Positions 15,568 to 24,123 of a DNA stretch of 64,000 nt are shown in pieces. Numbering within the stretch: the first letter of the stretch is position 1; the number at the start of each line of letters is the position of its first letter. The notes under the pieces are model-generated. The model ran no database searches, had not been told where the DNA came from, and saw only the letters and a list, made by a program, of their open reading frames with translations. Origin of the DNA: an uncultured Bacteroidales bacterium (lineage in GTDB: Bacteria > Bacteroidota > Bacteroidia > Bacteroidales > P3); the NCBI GenBank assembly GCA_910586395.1, contig CAJUFX010000001.1, positions 260,733-324,732 of the forward strand. The letters are read 5' to 3'. The position numbers and the translations under genes are program-made.

Positions 15568-16962
15568 ATGCTTGCCAACTCGCTACGATATAAATCTTTC
15601 CTGGAATCCGCCATCCTGTCCGTAACCGGTCTTTTCATTTTAAGCGCGCCTTACAACTGGCTCTTTTCCTCCTATCTCATTGCCGGCATCGGCGTCCTGT
15701 CGCTGGCTTACGGGCTTTCGGGGGGATCCGCGCCCGTAGTCCGAAACATCCGATGGCGACGTTTTGCCTGGTGTTTCGCGCCGCTGGTGTGCCTTTACCT
15801 GCTCGCGCTCATCGGCATGCTTTATACCCCCGACCCTAAAGCCGGCGCCGTCTTGGAAAAGAACCTGTCGTTTATCGTTTTCCCGGCCATATTCCTTTTG
15901 CTGGGTCCGGAATTCTTCACGCTGAAACGTTTGAAAACCTTGGGGATTGTTTTCTACATTTCCTGCCTGTGCATTATCATCCTCTTCCTCATCTATCTCG
16001 TTCTCGCGTTGCATCATCCCGATTTGAAACCCGCTTACGAAGCACACGCTTGGTTCGACCTCCTCAATATTTTTTCTCAAAACCCGGCCGCTTATATGAC
16101 GGAAACCCATCCGCGCTTTTGGGTACACCATACCTTTCAAGTTTGGTATATGCTGGTGGCCATGAGCATGATTGTCTATACCTGGGTTGTTTATCCGGAT
16201 TGGTACAAGTCATGGTATAAAAAAGTGCTCAACATCATTTTATTGTTGATTTTTATATTTTTCGGTATCTTTTTAAGCCTGTCCAAAATGGGCTATCTGA
16301 CATTCGCCCTCTGGTGTATTCCGACCTTAGCCTTTTTGATTTACAAACGCTTTTCAATTATCGCTTCCATCTGCATCATCGGCTTGCTGATCGGAGGCGG
16401 ATGGCTTGTCTTCCACCATGCCCCTGAAAAAAAACAGGTCGTGTCCAACACCTACCGCCTTATAGCGACCAACATTTTCGGGAAAGAGACGGACGAAAAG
16501 ACGTATCATGACGGCTCTGTCATTCCCCGCCTCGCGCTATGGCGGGAGGCGGCCGGACTGATTAAAGAAAAGCCGTTGTTCGGTTGGGGAACCGGTGCGG
16601 AAAAATGCGTCATGCATCCGGACCAATACGGTTTCCCAAACTTACAGGACGACCCGCATCCGCACAACCAATGGTTACTTTACGGCATACGCTTCGGCCT
16701 GACCGGTATTTTGGCCTTGGGCTGGTTGTTTTTCGTCGGTTTCAAACTGGCTTATCGGACGAGAAACGGTCTCTTGGCCATATTCATGTTTTTGACGTTC
16801 TGCTTTTCTTTGACCGACCGCAATCTGGACTTTAAAATCGGCATCATATTCTTCGGTCTTTTATATGGCCTCTTCGCCGCATTCTCGCAATACACCCAAA
16901 CGAATGCGAAGGGTACGTCGGCAAAGCCGTCCGACGTACAGACAGGTCTCCCCGCCCTATAA
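15568..16962 (+). CDS. O-antigen ligase/polymerase family membrane protein (Wzy_C domain)
   Basis: A 464-residue protein with about eleven to twelve hydrophobic segments. The conserved periplasmic part of the O-antigen ligase family is at about residues 325-385: LWREAAGLIKEKPLFGWGTG, then DDPHPHNQWLLYGIRFG. Such proteins either attach finished glycan to lipid A core (WaaL) or polymerise repeats (Wzy); sequence does not separate the two. The start at 15568 was preferred to an ATG at 15508, because 15508 lies inside the promoter region. It is the only plus-strand gene in this stretch and is divergent from the WbpB-like gene, so it is transcribed on its own. Three proteins of this broad class are encoded in the window. 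Confidence 0.85.
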   Translation: MLANSLRYKSFLESAILSVTGLFILSAPYNWLFSSYLIAGIGVLSLAYGLSGGSAPVVRNIRWRRFAWCFAPLVCLYLLALIGMLYTPDPKAGAVLEKNLSFIVFPAIFLLLGPEFFTLKRLKTLGIVFYISCLCIIILFLIYLVLALHHPDLKPAYEAHAWFDLLNIFSQNPAAYMTETHPRFWVHHTFQVWYMLVAMSMIVYTWVVYPDWYKSWYKKVLNIILLLIFIFFGIFLSLSKMGYLTFALWCIPTLAFLIYKRFSIIASICIIGLLIGGGWLVFHHAPEKKQVVSNTYRLIATNIFGKETDEKTYHDGSVIPRLALWREAAGLIKEKPLFGWGTGAEKCVMHPDQYGFPNLQDDPHPHNQWLLYGIRFGLTGILALGWLFFVGFKLAYRTRNGLLAIFMFLTFCFSLTDRNLDFKIGIIFFGLLYGLFAAFSQYTQTNAKGTSAKPSDVQTGLPAL

Positions 16963-17006
16963 GACAGGAAAGCAAAACGAGACAAACGGCCGTTCGTAAG
17001 CCGCCA

Positions 17007-18113
17007 TTACAACACCGCCGACAGCCGGTTTACAATCGTTTCGCCGGCATGGCCGTCACCGTAAAGGGCGAGGCTTTTATCCAGGGGCGGACGCTTCGAC
17101 AGGGTTTCAAAGGCCGACAAAATGCGGTCGGCATCGGTATCGCACAAGATATTGTAACCGTTTTCGACGAGTTCCGTCCATTCGGTGCGGTCACGCAACG
17201 TCAAACCGTATTTGCCAAAGAAATAAGCCTCTTTCTGCAGGCCGCCGCTATCGGTGGCCACAAGCCGGCAACGTTGCAAGAGATAGACCATTTCCAGATA
17301 GCCGACCGGTTCGATAAAACGGATAGGGCTCGCATCAAGCGCATAGCCGGCGGCCTGCAGGCGTTGCCGCGTGCGCGGATGCAACGGGAAAACGACCGGC
17401 AACTGTCGGCTGATGGATTCTATCGCCCGTACGGCGGCCGACAACCGTATGGGATCGTCCGTATTGGCGGGACGGTGCATCGTGCAGAGTACGAAGTCGT
17501 CGGGCAATTCGGTTTGGGGCGCACGCGCACGCGCGGCATAAAACAGCGCGGCGTCCTGCATGACATCGCCGCAACGGCAGACGGAAACCGCAGCCGGACG
17601 CGCCCGAACTTCAGCGCCGCTTGCATCGCCAACGACGCCCTCCCTTTTCAGATTCTCCTCCGCCGCCACCGTCGGACAGAACAGCCAACGGCTCAGGTGG
17701 TCGGTCAGAACGCGGTTGATTTCTTCCGGCATACTGCGGTCGAACGAACGCAGGCCGGCTTCCACATGGGCAATCGGTATCTGAAGTTTGGCGGCCGCCA
17801 AGGCGCCGGCCAACGTAGAATCGGTATCGCCATAGACCAAGACGGCATCGGGCTTTTCGGCCATCAGCACGGCTTCGATGCGTTCGGTCATACGGCCCGT
17901 CATCGCGCCATGGCTCAGACTATGGACATCCAAATGATAGGCCGGCTTCGGAATCGCCATCTCCTCGAAAAAAACGTCCGACATGCCGGCATCGAAATGC
18001 TGACCCGTATGGAGGATTTTCTCCTCTATCCGCGGATGGGCCGCGATGGCGCGGCTGACCACGGCGGCCTTGACGAACTGAGGCCGCGCGCCGACGACAG
18101 TGATGATTTTCAT
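17007..18113 (-). CDS. wbpI: UDP-GlcNAc(3NAcA) 2-epimerase, WecB/WbpI family
   Basis: A 368-residue non-hydrolysing nucleotide-sugar 2-epimerase. The family features are KIITVVGARPQFVKAAVV at the N-terminus, HTGQHFDAGMSDVFFEE, VYGDTDSTLAG, HVEAGLRSFDRSMPEEINR and VATDSGGLQKEAYFF near the end. Within a Wbp gene set the expected substrate is UDP-2,3-diacetamido-glucuronic acid, which becomes the manno form. Plain UDP-GlcNAc epimerase (WecB) activity cannot be excluded by eye. The start overlaps the stop of the upstream GT4 gene by 4 bp. It is the last gene of the minus-strand glycan operon. Confidence 0.88.
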   Translation of the reverse strand: MKIITVVGARPQFVKAAVVSRAIAAHPRIEEKILHTGQHFDAGMSDVFFEEMAIPKPAYHLDVHSLSHGAMTGRMTERIEAVLMAEKPDAVLVYGDTDSTLAGALAAAKLQIPIAHVEAGLRSFDRSMPEEINRVLTDHLSRWLFCPTVAAEENLKREGVVGDASGAEVRARPAAVSVCRCGDVMQDAALFYAARARAPQTELPDDFVLCTMHRPANTDDPIRLSAAVRAIESISRQLPVVFPLHPRTRQRLQAAGYALDASPIRFIEPVGYLEMVYLLQRCRLVATDSGGLQKEAYFFGKYGLTLRDRTEWTELVENGYNILCDTDADRILSAFETLSKRPPLDKSLALYGDGHAGETIVNRLSAVL

Positions 18114-19330
18114 GCGGTTTCTATGGCTTGAATGAAATCGGCGGCCAAGATGTTAAAAGTATGATGGCGACAGACGTAACGGTGCCCGTTCGCGCCCAAA
18201 CGCGCCCGTTCCGAGACCCCGCAGTCCGCCGCCCGCTCGATGGCCCGCGCCATGACCGCCGGGTTCTCCGGTTCGATACGCCAACCGCAATCGGCCGTCG
18301 TCACAATATCGTTGCCGGCCTCTACCGCCATCAGGATAGGCTTAGCCGCCATCATATAGTCGAAAATCTTGTTGGGGCTGATGCCGAACCGATACACGGA
18401 GCAACGCTGCCACGACAGCAACAAGGCGTCGAATTCAGCCAAGAGCGCCGGCATACATCCTTTCGCGACCGAAGGCAGAAAATAGACGCGGCAAGGGTCG
18501 GCTTCGACACTTTTGCGCAGCGCTTCTTTTTGCCCCCCCTCTCCAACCAACACCAACGCGATGTCCGGCCGGTTACGGAGCGACCGCATCGCTTCCACCG
18601 GCACCGACAAGGCGTTGGAAAGACCGTGTCCGCCGGCATAGCCCAGCAAAAACCGATGTTCGGATTTAAGTTTTTCCAACAAAGCCCGGTGTTCCGCCGG
18701 CAGCTCCTCCCGATGCGCCGGCAGCCAGTTTTCCATCCCGACGCCGTTCGGCACCAAGGCCAGCTTCTCCAACGGCAGACCGTGCGCCTTGACGTGTTCG
18801 TGCACGCAAGGCAGAATCGAGACCACCTTGTCGGCGTGGCGGTAGGCGTAATCCTCGCCCCACTGCATAATGCGGATAAACGGATGCTTGGCGCTCATGC
18901 CGCCGAGTTCCATGGGCGAAAGCGGCCACAGGTCGTGGATTTCGTAAATGTATTTGGCATGATGGCGTTTGGCGATGCGGTGGCAAGGCCAATTGTCGAG
19001 CGTATAGGTCGAGGAGGCGATGACGGCGTCGGGCTTAAACCGCCGCCAGGCGCGAAAATGCAGGAACAACTGGGCCGTAAAGCACAGCATCGAAAGGAAA
19101 CGCATAACGCCGTTGCCGTGGTAACGGGGCGTGCGGAGCCAACGGTAAGCCACGCCGTCTATGGTCTCGCACCCGGCTTTAGGTTGCTTTTTACGCAGAT
19201 GCGAATAGGTGCCGCCCACTATCAGCACCTTATGCCCCGATGCCGTCCATTCCCTGGCCAGATAATACGGACGATATTCCATCCCCAAATCCGGACACCC
19301 GGCATAATGATTGACGATCAATATATTCAT
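18110..19330 (-). CDS. Glycosyltransferase family 4 (WbuB-like)
   Basis: A 406-residue GT-B glycosyltransferase resembling WbuB/WbpH-type enzymes: ILIVNHYAGCPDLGMEYRPY at the start, YEIHDLWPLSPMELGG, SILPCVHEHVKAHGLP, VPNGVGMENW at the domain junction, and a C-terminal nucleotide-binding region with LVLVGEGGQKEALR and FDYMMAAKPILMAVEAGND. It should add one of the early sugars to the lipid-linked glycan. It is tightly coupled with the epimerase gene (4-bp overlap). 76 bp separate it from the initiating transferase gene upstream; that gap holds a 20-bp direct duplication. Confidence 0.88.
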   Translation of the reverse strand: MNILIVNHYAGCPDLGMEYRPYYLAREWTASGHKVLIVGGTYSHLRKKQPKAGCETIDGVAYRWLRTPRYHGNGVMRFLSMLCFTAQLFLHFRAWRRFKPDAVIASSTYTLDNWPCHRIAKRHHAKYIYEIHDLWPLSPMELGGMSAKHPFIRIMQWGEDYAYRHADKVVSILPCVHEHVKAHGLPLEKLALVPNGVGMENWLPAHREELPAEHRALLEKLKSEHRFLLGYAGGHGLSNALSVPVEAMRSLRNRPDIALVLVGEGGQKEALRKSVEADPCRVYFLPSVAKGCMPALLAEFDALLLSWQRCSVYRFGISPNKIFDYMMAAKPILMAVEAGNDIVTTADCGWRIEPENPAVMARAIERAADCGVSERARLGANGHRYVCRHHTFNILAADFIQAIETA

Positions 19331-19362
19331 CCTATCTCGCCCTAAGGTCTTATTTTACCGCA

Positions 19363-19402
19363 CGGGTTCTGCGCGCGGCTTTCGGGTTCTGCACGCGGCT
19401 TG
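19363..19402. repeat. Tandem duplication of a 20-bp GC-rich unit
   Basis: CGGGTTCTGC(G/A)CGCGGCTT(T/G) occurs twice back to back (19363-19382 and 19383-19402) in the 76-bp gap between the GT4 and phosphoglycosyl transferase genes. It ends 4 bp before the stop codon of the latter. It is one of several small intergenic duplications in the window. Confidence 0.85.
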
Positions 19403-19405
19403 TTT

Positions 19406-20053
19406 TCACTGCGCCCAATCCTCATTCAACGTTTTCCCCGACAACGTACACCATAATAATTTGAGGTCGAGCCAAGGCCGCCAATGCTGCATATAAGCCA
19501 GATTGATACGCACCTTGTCCGGGAATATCACCTCATCGTTATAACGTTGCGGGTCGGATTGCCGCGCCAGAAGCCGGTCTTCGTGCCGGTACTTGAGCGT
19601 GGCCGCGCCCGTCAGGCCCGGTTTGATGTTCAACAGCCGGCGCGCCTCGCCTTGCAGACAGTCGGCATAGCCCGGCACGTCCGGCCGGGGTCCCACTAAA
19701 CTCATATCGCCCTTGAGCACATTCCACAACTCCGGCAATTCGTCCAACTTATAGCGACGCAAGACCGCTCCCAGAGGCGTAATCCGCGCCTCGCCCGCTA
19801 CCGAAACCGAACTGCCGCCGTGATGCAGGTTCATTGTACGGAATTTGTAAATATCGAAGAGACGGCCGTGTTGCCCCACCCTTTTCTGCTTGAAGAGGAC
19901 CGGGCCGCCCGGCATCCGGACACGGATAAGGAGCGCGACAACCGCCAATACCGGCCATAGAACCGCCAAGCCCGCCAAAGCGACGATACGGTCAAACACT
20001 TCCTTTATGAACAGGCGGTTCTCCAAGACATTTTCTATTTTTTCAACACCCAT
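19406..20053 (-). CDS. Second initiating phosphoglycosyl transferase
   Basis: A 215-residue monotopic sugar-1-phosphate transferase. It has an N-terminal membrane segment (about 19-44), KQKRVGQHGRLFDIYKFRTM, the catalytic pair D104-E105 in YKLDELPELW, and GDMSLVGPRPDVPGYAD. It would begin a lipid-linked glycan distinct from that started by the enzyme encoded at 13511, so two glycans are probably built in parallel. The ATG at 20053 is directly preceded on its strand by copies of a CGGGTGACCCG repeat, so its ribosome binding site lies in or beside that repeat; a later start is possible. Confidence 0.88.
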   Translation of the reverse strand: MGVEKIENVLENRLFIKEVFDRIVALAGLAVLWPVLAVVALLIRVRMPGGPVLFKQKRVGQHGRLFDIYKFRTMNLHHGGSSVSVAGEARITPLGAVLRRYKLDELPELWNVLKGDMSLVGPRPDVPGYADCLQGEARRLLNIKPGLTGAATLKYRHEDRLLARQSDPQRYNDEVIFPDKVRINLAYMQHWRPWLDLKLLWCTLSGKTLNEDWAQ

Positions 20054-20054
20054 T

Positions 20055-20130
20055 ACGGGTGACCCGACACTTTTTTAAGGGTGACCCGACGTTTTTCCCG
20101 AATGCCCCTATGCTTTACGGGGGACCCGAA
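20055..20130. repeat. Three copies of a (C)GGGTGACCCGA near-palindromic repeat
   Basis: Copies lie at 20055-20068, 20078-20090 and 20117-20130 (the last with GGGGACCC), filling the gap between two glycan genes. The core CGGGT-n-ACCCG is a perfect 5-bp inverted repeat around one base. Two further copies are at 25966-25979 and 25997-26011, and a 14-bp match lies inside a gene at 21623-21636. Confidence 0.8.
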
Positions 20131-20150
20131 AACTGACAAATTTACGTATT

Positions 20151-21401
20151 TTATTCGAAAAGCCGGCGATAAAAGGCCGTGTAGTTGGTTTCGGCCGAGA
20201 AACAAGCCTGATAACCAGCGTATGCGGCCTCCCGCGCCGCCTCGCCTGCCTGCAACACCGCCTGCAAGGCGGCGTCGAATTCGGCCTGTGTAAAGTCTTT
20301 GGGCAACAAGGCGCCGCCACCCGCCCGTACGAGTTCGCCGCTGCCGCCGACATCCGTCGCGACCACCGGAATGCCGGCCGCAAAAGCTTCCATGAACGAC
20401 ACCGGCAGCCCTTCGCTTTCGCTCACGTGAACGAAGGCGTGGAAATAGATGCTCAGATAGGTCTCGCGGAGGCGGGCGTTGTCGGTTTGACCGTGCCAGA
20501 CGATGTTGAAGCGGGCGGCGGGCGTGACGGCCGCTTCGGCCTGCAAGGCCGACAGGCCCGCGCCGCCACCGAAATGGTGCCATTCCAAGACGGTACCTTC
20601 CGGCAGTTGATTGGCAAACGCCGCCAACGAACGCATGAGCGACGGCAGGCGCTTGACCGGACTGACCAGGGCGCAGGAAACGACGCGGCAGACACCCTGC
20701 GGCGGGCGCAGGGCCTGACGGCGCGCGACATCGTCGGCGCCGAGCGGCCGTACCCCCAGATAAGCCGTTTCTATCCTGCCGGCCATCTCCGGATAACGCC
20801 CTTTGAGAAAATCCGCCCCGTTCCGCGAACACGGGTACAAGCCCGTCAGCACCGCCAACGAAAACCGTCGGTACGGGAAATAGCGGCCGACCGCCTCCTC
20901 GTAAATATCGTAACGGTGCCCGCGCGACACACAGCGCAGGCCGGCCGGCAGCCAGCCTTTTTCGCGCGCCAAGGCCATGCCCAAAACATTGTAATGCGCC
21001 CAATAGCTATATAGGGTATCGCCCGGCTGCAAGCGGCGGCGGTGGCGGCGGATCCAATCGGCATAGGCCCAGGCCGCATAGAAATACTTGATGCCCTGTT
21101 TCAAACAGCGGACGCGCGGCAAGACCGGCGGAAAATCGGCCGGCATACGCCAAAAGCGCGCCTGAAACAACATGCCGCACAGCAAACGGAGCCGCCGTCC
21201 CCAACCGCCGTCCAACAGACCGGCTTCCGTTTGAAACCGAGCCGCGGACGGGTCGGGCGTCTCCGCCCCCGCCTCCTTGCGCAACGGCACAAAGCGGATG
21301 CGGTCGGCCAAGCCCAAGGCCCGCGCCGAAAGCATCTCGTCGTGAAGAAAGACCTCGCCGCGGCGGGCGTAGGGATAACTATGCGTAAAGAGGTATATCA
21401 T
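20151..21401 (-). CDS. Glycosyltransferase family 4
   Basis: A 416-residue GT-B enzyme. The N-terminus IYLFTHSYPYARRGEVFLHD is typical of a GT4 subgroup of Bacteroidetes. The C-terminal domain has VVSCALVSPVKRLPSLMRSL, HFGGGAGLSALQAEA and the donor-binding ESEGLPVSFMEAFAAGIPVVAT with the E-x7-E spacing. The start at 21401 overlaps the stop of the preceding membrane protein gene by 4 bp; an upstream ATG at 21590 would lie inside that gene and was rejected. Donor unknown. It probably belongs to the same minus-strand operon that starts at 24715. Confidence 0.87.
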   Translation of the reverse strand: MIYLFTHSYPYARRGEVFLHDEMLSARALGLADRIRFVPLRKEAGAETPDPSAARFQTEAGLLDGGWGRRLRLLCGMLFQARFWRMPADFPPVLPRVRCLKQGIKYFYAAWAYADWIRRHRRRLQPGDTLYSYWAHYNVLGMALAREKGWLPAGLRCVSRGHRYDIYEEAVGRYFPYRRFSLAVLTGLYPCSRNGADFLKGRYPEMAGRIETAYLGVRPLGADDVARRQALRPPQGVCRVVSCALVSPVKRLPSLMRSLAAFANQLPEGTVLEWHHFGGGAGLSALQAEAAVTPAARFNIVWHGQTDNARLRETYLSIYFHAFVHVSESEGLPVSFMEAFAAGIPVVATDVGGSGELVRAGGGALLPKDFTQAEFDAALQAVLQAGEAAREAAYAGYQACFSAETNYTAFYRRLFE

Positions 21402-22810
21402 GACCGTTTTTTTCGCGCTTTGAATTCCGTCCGGTTTTCGGCCGCACCGCCGCCCGCCGGCGACAGGCCGGCCGCCCCGAAGCCCAAGGCCCCGACCGCC
21501 CAAAACCACTGGGCCGGCACAAAAGACGAGGAGGCGATACTGATGGCCAAAAAACCGCTCAGCGTCGCCACGACGACGGCGGCCTGCCATACGTCCGGAC
21601 GCCCGGAAAAGCGCCCGCCCTGCGGGTCACCCGTAACCGGCAGACGTCCGGCCTTGACCACCCGACGCAGGTTCTCCCACCACGTCCGGACATAGACCCA
21701 CATATAATACAGCAACACGAACAGCCCGCAACTGAACCCCAGTTCCAAAAACCAGTTATGCAGATGCGGCACATCGCCCACCGCAAGAAGCGGATATTGC
21801 AGATTGTAATGATCGACGCCGCCCCAGCCCAGACCGCGGTACCAGACCGGTTTGAAAAACAGCCAGGCGTTGCGCACGACGCCGAGGCGTACGGCATCGC
21901 TATGCGCTTCCACATCCCCCGGCGCGTCGTGCATCCAAAACAGCACGAAACCGGCCACGGCCAAAACAAAAACACCGCAGGCCAGACCGAGCCACCATTT
22001 CCAATGCGGCGGCCGTTGCAGAATAAAACAACCGAAGCCAGCCGCCCCCGCCAAAATCAACGCCAAAAAGACGGAACGCGACTGCGTACACAATATCAAG
22101 AACAGAAACAACGCGCCGACCGCCGCATAAAGCCAACCGATCCGCGAACCGCCCAAGCCTCCCGACCTCAAACCTCCCGACAAGCCGCACCGCAAGCCAC
22201 GGCCGCCTTCCACAGCCAGCCACGACACCGCCGCCAAAGCGAAAAACAGATAGGCGCCGAAGTCGTTGACATTGCCCATCGCAAAGACCGGCAACGGCAA
22301 GCCCATGAAACTCTTGCAAGCCGCCCACAGATAATCGCCCGCATACAGCGCATTAAACCCATAATGGCCGCTCAGTATCTCGACCAAAGCCCCGACGGCC
22401 ACCGCCACGGCACAGAGCACGAACAGCCGCAACGCGCGCGTCACAGCCTCCCGGCTGTCCAGACAGCCTGAAATCAAGCAAGTCGTCATACCGCCGTAGA
22501 GCAGAAACAGCGTATGCGACCGCCACGCAACGGCGTCGGGCGCCCAAAGGCCGCTCAACAGCGCGTAACCGCACAGCAAGCCTACGAAGAGCGCGTAATA
22601 CCGCGCCCCGCCCCGCCACAGCGTCCGCCAAAACGCCGGCGGCGCCAGCAGCAAGACCGCCGGTGCGGCCAAACCAAGCGCGCGATAGGGGTTGAACGGC
22701 AAACCGCCCAACGAAAATTTCAGGAAATCGTTGCCGAGGAAGGCGCAGACCGCCAGCAACCAGGTATATATCTTAACCCAACTATATGCGATATGTATGC
22801 GCCCGAACAT
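21398..22810 (-). CDS. O-antigen ligase/polymerase family membrane protein
   Basis: A 470-residue polytopic protein with about eleven to twelve hydrophobic segments. The second half carries the O-antigen ligase-type motif: KPVWYRGLGWGGVDHYN and DVPHLHNWFLELGFSCGL, where the His/Asn/Trp segment is the conserved periplasmic signature. It is the second protein of this class in the GC-rich glycan region and the third in the window counting the Wzy at 5288. Two oddities: a low-complexity Gly/Leu/Ser/Arg stretch (about 205-225, encoded by small repeats near 22145-22190), and a copy of the GGGTGACCC repeat within its C-terminal coding part (21623-21636). Confidence 0.82.
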   Translation of the reverse strand: MFGRIHIAYSWVKIYTWLLAVCAFLGNDFLKFSLGGLPFNPYRALGLAAPAVLLLAPPAFWRTLWRGGARYYALFVGLLCGYALLSGLWAPDAVAWRSHTLFLLYGGMTTCLISGCLDSREAVTRALRLFVLCAVAVAVGALVEILSGHYGFNALYAGDYLWAACKSFMGLPLPVFAMGNVNDFGAYLFFALAAVSWLAVEGGRGLRCGLSGGLRSGGLGGSRIGWLYAAVGALFLFLILCTQSRSVFLALILAGAAGFGCFILQRPPHWKWWLGLACGVFVLAVAGFVLFWMHDAPGDVEAHSDAVRLGVVRNAWLFFKPVWYRGLGWGGVDHYNLQYPLLAVGDVPHLHNWFLELGFSCGLFVLLYYMWVYVRTWWENLRRVVKAGRLPVTGDPQGGRFSGRPDVWQAAVVVATLSGFLAISIASSSFVPAQWFWAVGALGFGAAGLSPAGGGAAENRTEFKARKKRS

Positions 22811-22833
22811 CGTTTAAAAGTTCCGGAAAACCG

Positions 22834-24123
22834 TCATAAACTCCAATAGGCCAATTCATGAATCCGCCCGCGGTAAAGCCCTTTTAAGTCGGCGAAAACC
22901 GCCGTCGGCCCACACAGCGCCTTGAAAAACGCTTCGTCTTTGCCGCGGTATGCCTCGTGCGCCACGGCCAAAATCACGGCGTCGTAAGGCGGCTGCGGCC
23001 CCTCCGCCAAAGAAAAGCCGTATTCCTTTTCGACCTCTTCCGGCGCGGCATACGGATCCACGACATCGACCCGAATCCCGAAATCGGTCAATTCCCGGAT
23101 GATGTCCACCACCTTGGAATTACGGATATCGGCGACATTTTCCTTGAACGTCACGCCCATGACCAACACGCGGCTGTCGTGCATGCCGATGCCGAGGCTA
23201 ATCATCTGCTTGATGACCTTTTTGCCCACATAGCCGCCCATGCTGTCGTTGATGAAGCGGCCGGCGTTGATGATTTTGGGATGGTATTTCAGGGCTTCGG
23301 CCTTATGCACGAGATAATAGGGATCGACGCCTATGCAGTGTCCGCCCACCAGTCCCGGCGAGAATTTAAGGAAATTCCATTTGGTACCGGCGGCCTCCAG
23401 CACGTCGTAGGTATTGACGCCCATGCGGCTGAAGATAATCGAGAGTTCGTTCATGAGCGCGATATTGACGTCGCGCTGCGTGTTCTCGATGATTTTGGCG
23501 GCCTCGGCCACCTTGATGGACGGGGCCCGGTGCACGCCGGCCGCCACGGCCAGTCCATAGACGGCCGCTATTTCGTCCAAAGCCTCGGCATCGCAACCCG
23601 AAACGATTTTGACCGTATTGTCCAAGCGGTGCCCCGTATCGCCGGGATTGATGCGTTCGGGCGAATAGCCCAATTTGAAATCCCGTCCGGCTTCAAGCCC
23701 TGATATTTCTTCCAGCAACGGCCGGCAATCCTCCTCGGTACAGCCCGGATAAACCGTCGATTCGTAAACGACGTAGTCGCCCTTCTTCAGCACTTTGGCC
23801 ACGGTCCGCGTGGCGGCGAGCAAGGGCGAGAGGTCGGGCCGCGTGAACTTATCGACGGGCGTCGGTACGGCCACAATGTAAAACGAGGCCTGCGCCAAGT
23901 CCGCCAACGAAGACGTAAAAACGATATCGGCCGCCGAAAAGGCCTCCGCCGGCAATTCCGCCGACGGGTCAAGGCCGTGGCGCATCTTTTCCAAACGCGC
24001 TTCCGAAACATCGAAGCCGATGACCGAAATCTTTTTGGCGAACGTCAAGGCGATGGGCAATCCCACATAGCCCAAGCCCACCACCGCCAGTTTACGCCGC
24101 TTATCGACGAGTTCCTTATACAT
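22834..24123 (-). CDS. wbpA: UDP-GlcNAc 6-dehydrogenase, WbpA/TviB type
   Basis: A 429-residue nucleotide-sugar dehydrogenase of the UDP-Glc/GDP-Man family. The N-terminal Rossmann motif is LAVVGLGYVGLPIALTFA. The central helix region has KVAEAAKIIENTQRDVNIAL and NELSIIF. The catalytic cysteine is in GLVGGHCIGVDPYYL, and the C-terminal domain has GVTFKENVADIRNSKV. The enzyme oxidises a hexosamine nucleotide twice at carbon 6 to the uronic acid. UDP-GlcNAc is the most likely substrate because WbpD, WbpB and WbpI homologues are neighbours. The start at 24123 overlaps the end of the WbpD-like gene by 8 bp; a longer start at 24183 would lie deep within that gene. Confidence 0.88.
   Translation of the reverse strand: MYKELVDKRRKLAVVGLGYVGLPIALTFAKKISVIGFDVSEARLEKMRHGLDPSAELPAEAFSAADIVFTSSLADLAQASFYIVAVPTPVDKFTRPDLSPLLAATRTVAKVLKKGDYVVYESTVYPGCTEEDCRPLLEEISGLEAGRDFKLGYSPERINPGDTGHRLDNTVKIVSGCDAEALDEIAAVYGLAVAAGVHRAPSIKVAEAAKIIENTQRDVNIALMNELSIIFSRMGVNTYDVLEAAGTKWNFLKFSPGLVGGHCIGVDPYYLVHKAEALKYHPKIINAGRFINDSMGGYVGKKVIKQMISLGIGMHDSRVLVMGVTFKENVADIRNSKVVDIIRELTDFGIRVDVVDPYAAPEEVEKEYGFSLAEGPQPPYDAVILAVAHEAYRGKDEAFFKALCGPTAVFADLKGLYRGRIHELAYWSL

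Noticed and set aside
17049..19345. Two long plus-strand frames opposite the epimerase and GT4 genes
   Set aside because: Same shadow effect; the minus-strand frames carry clear family motifs.
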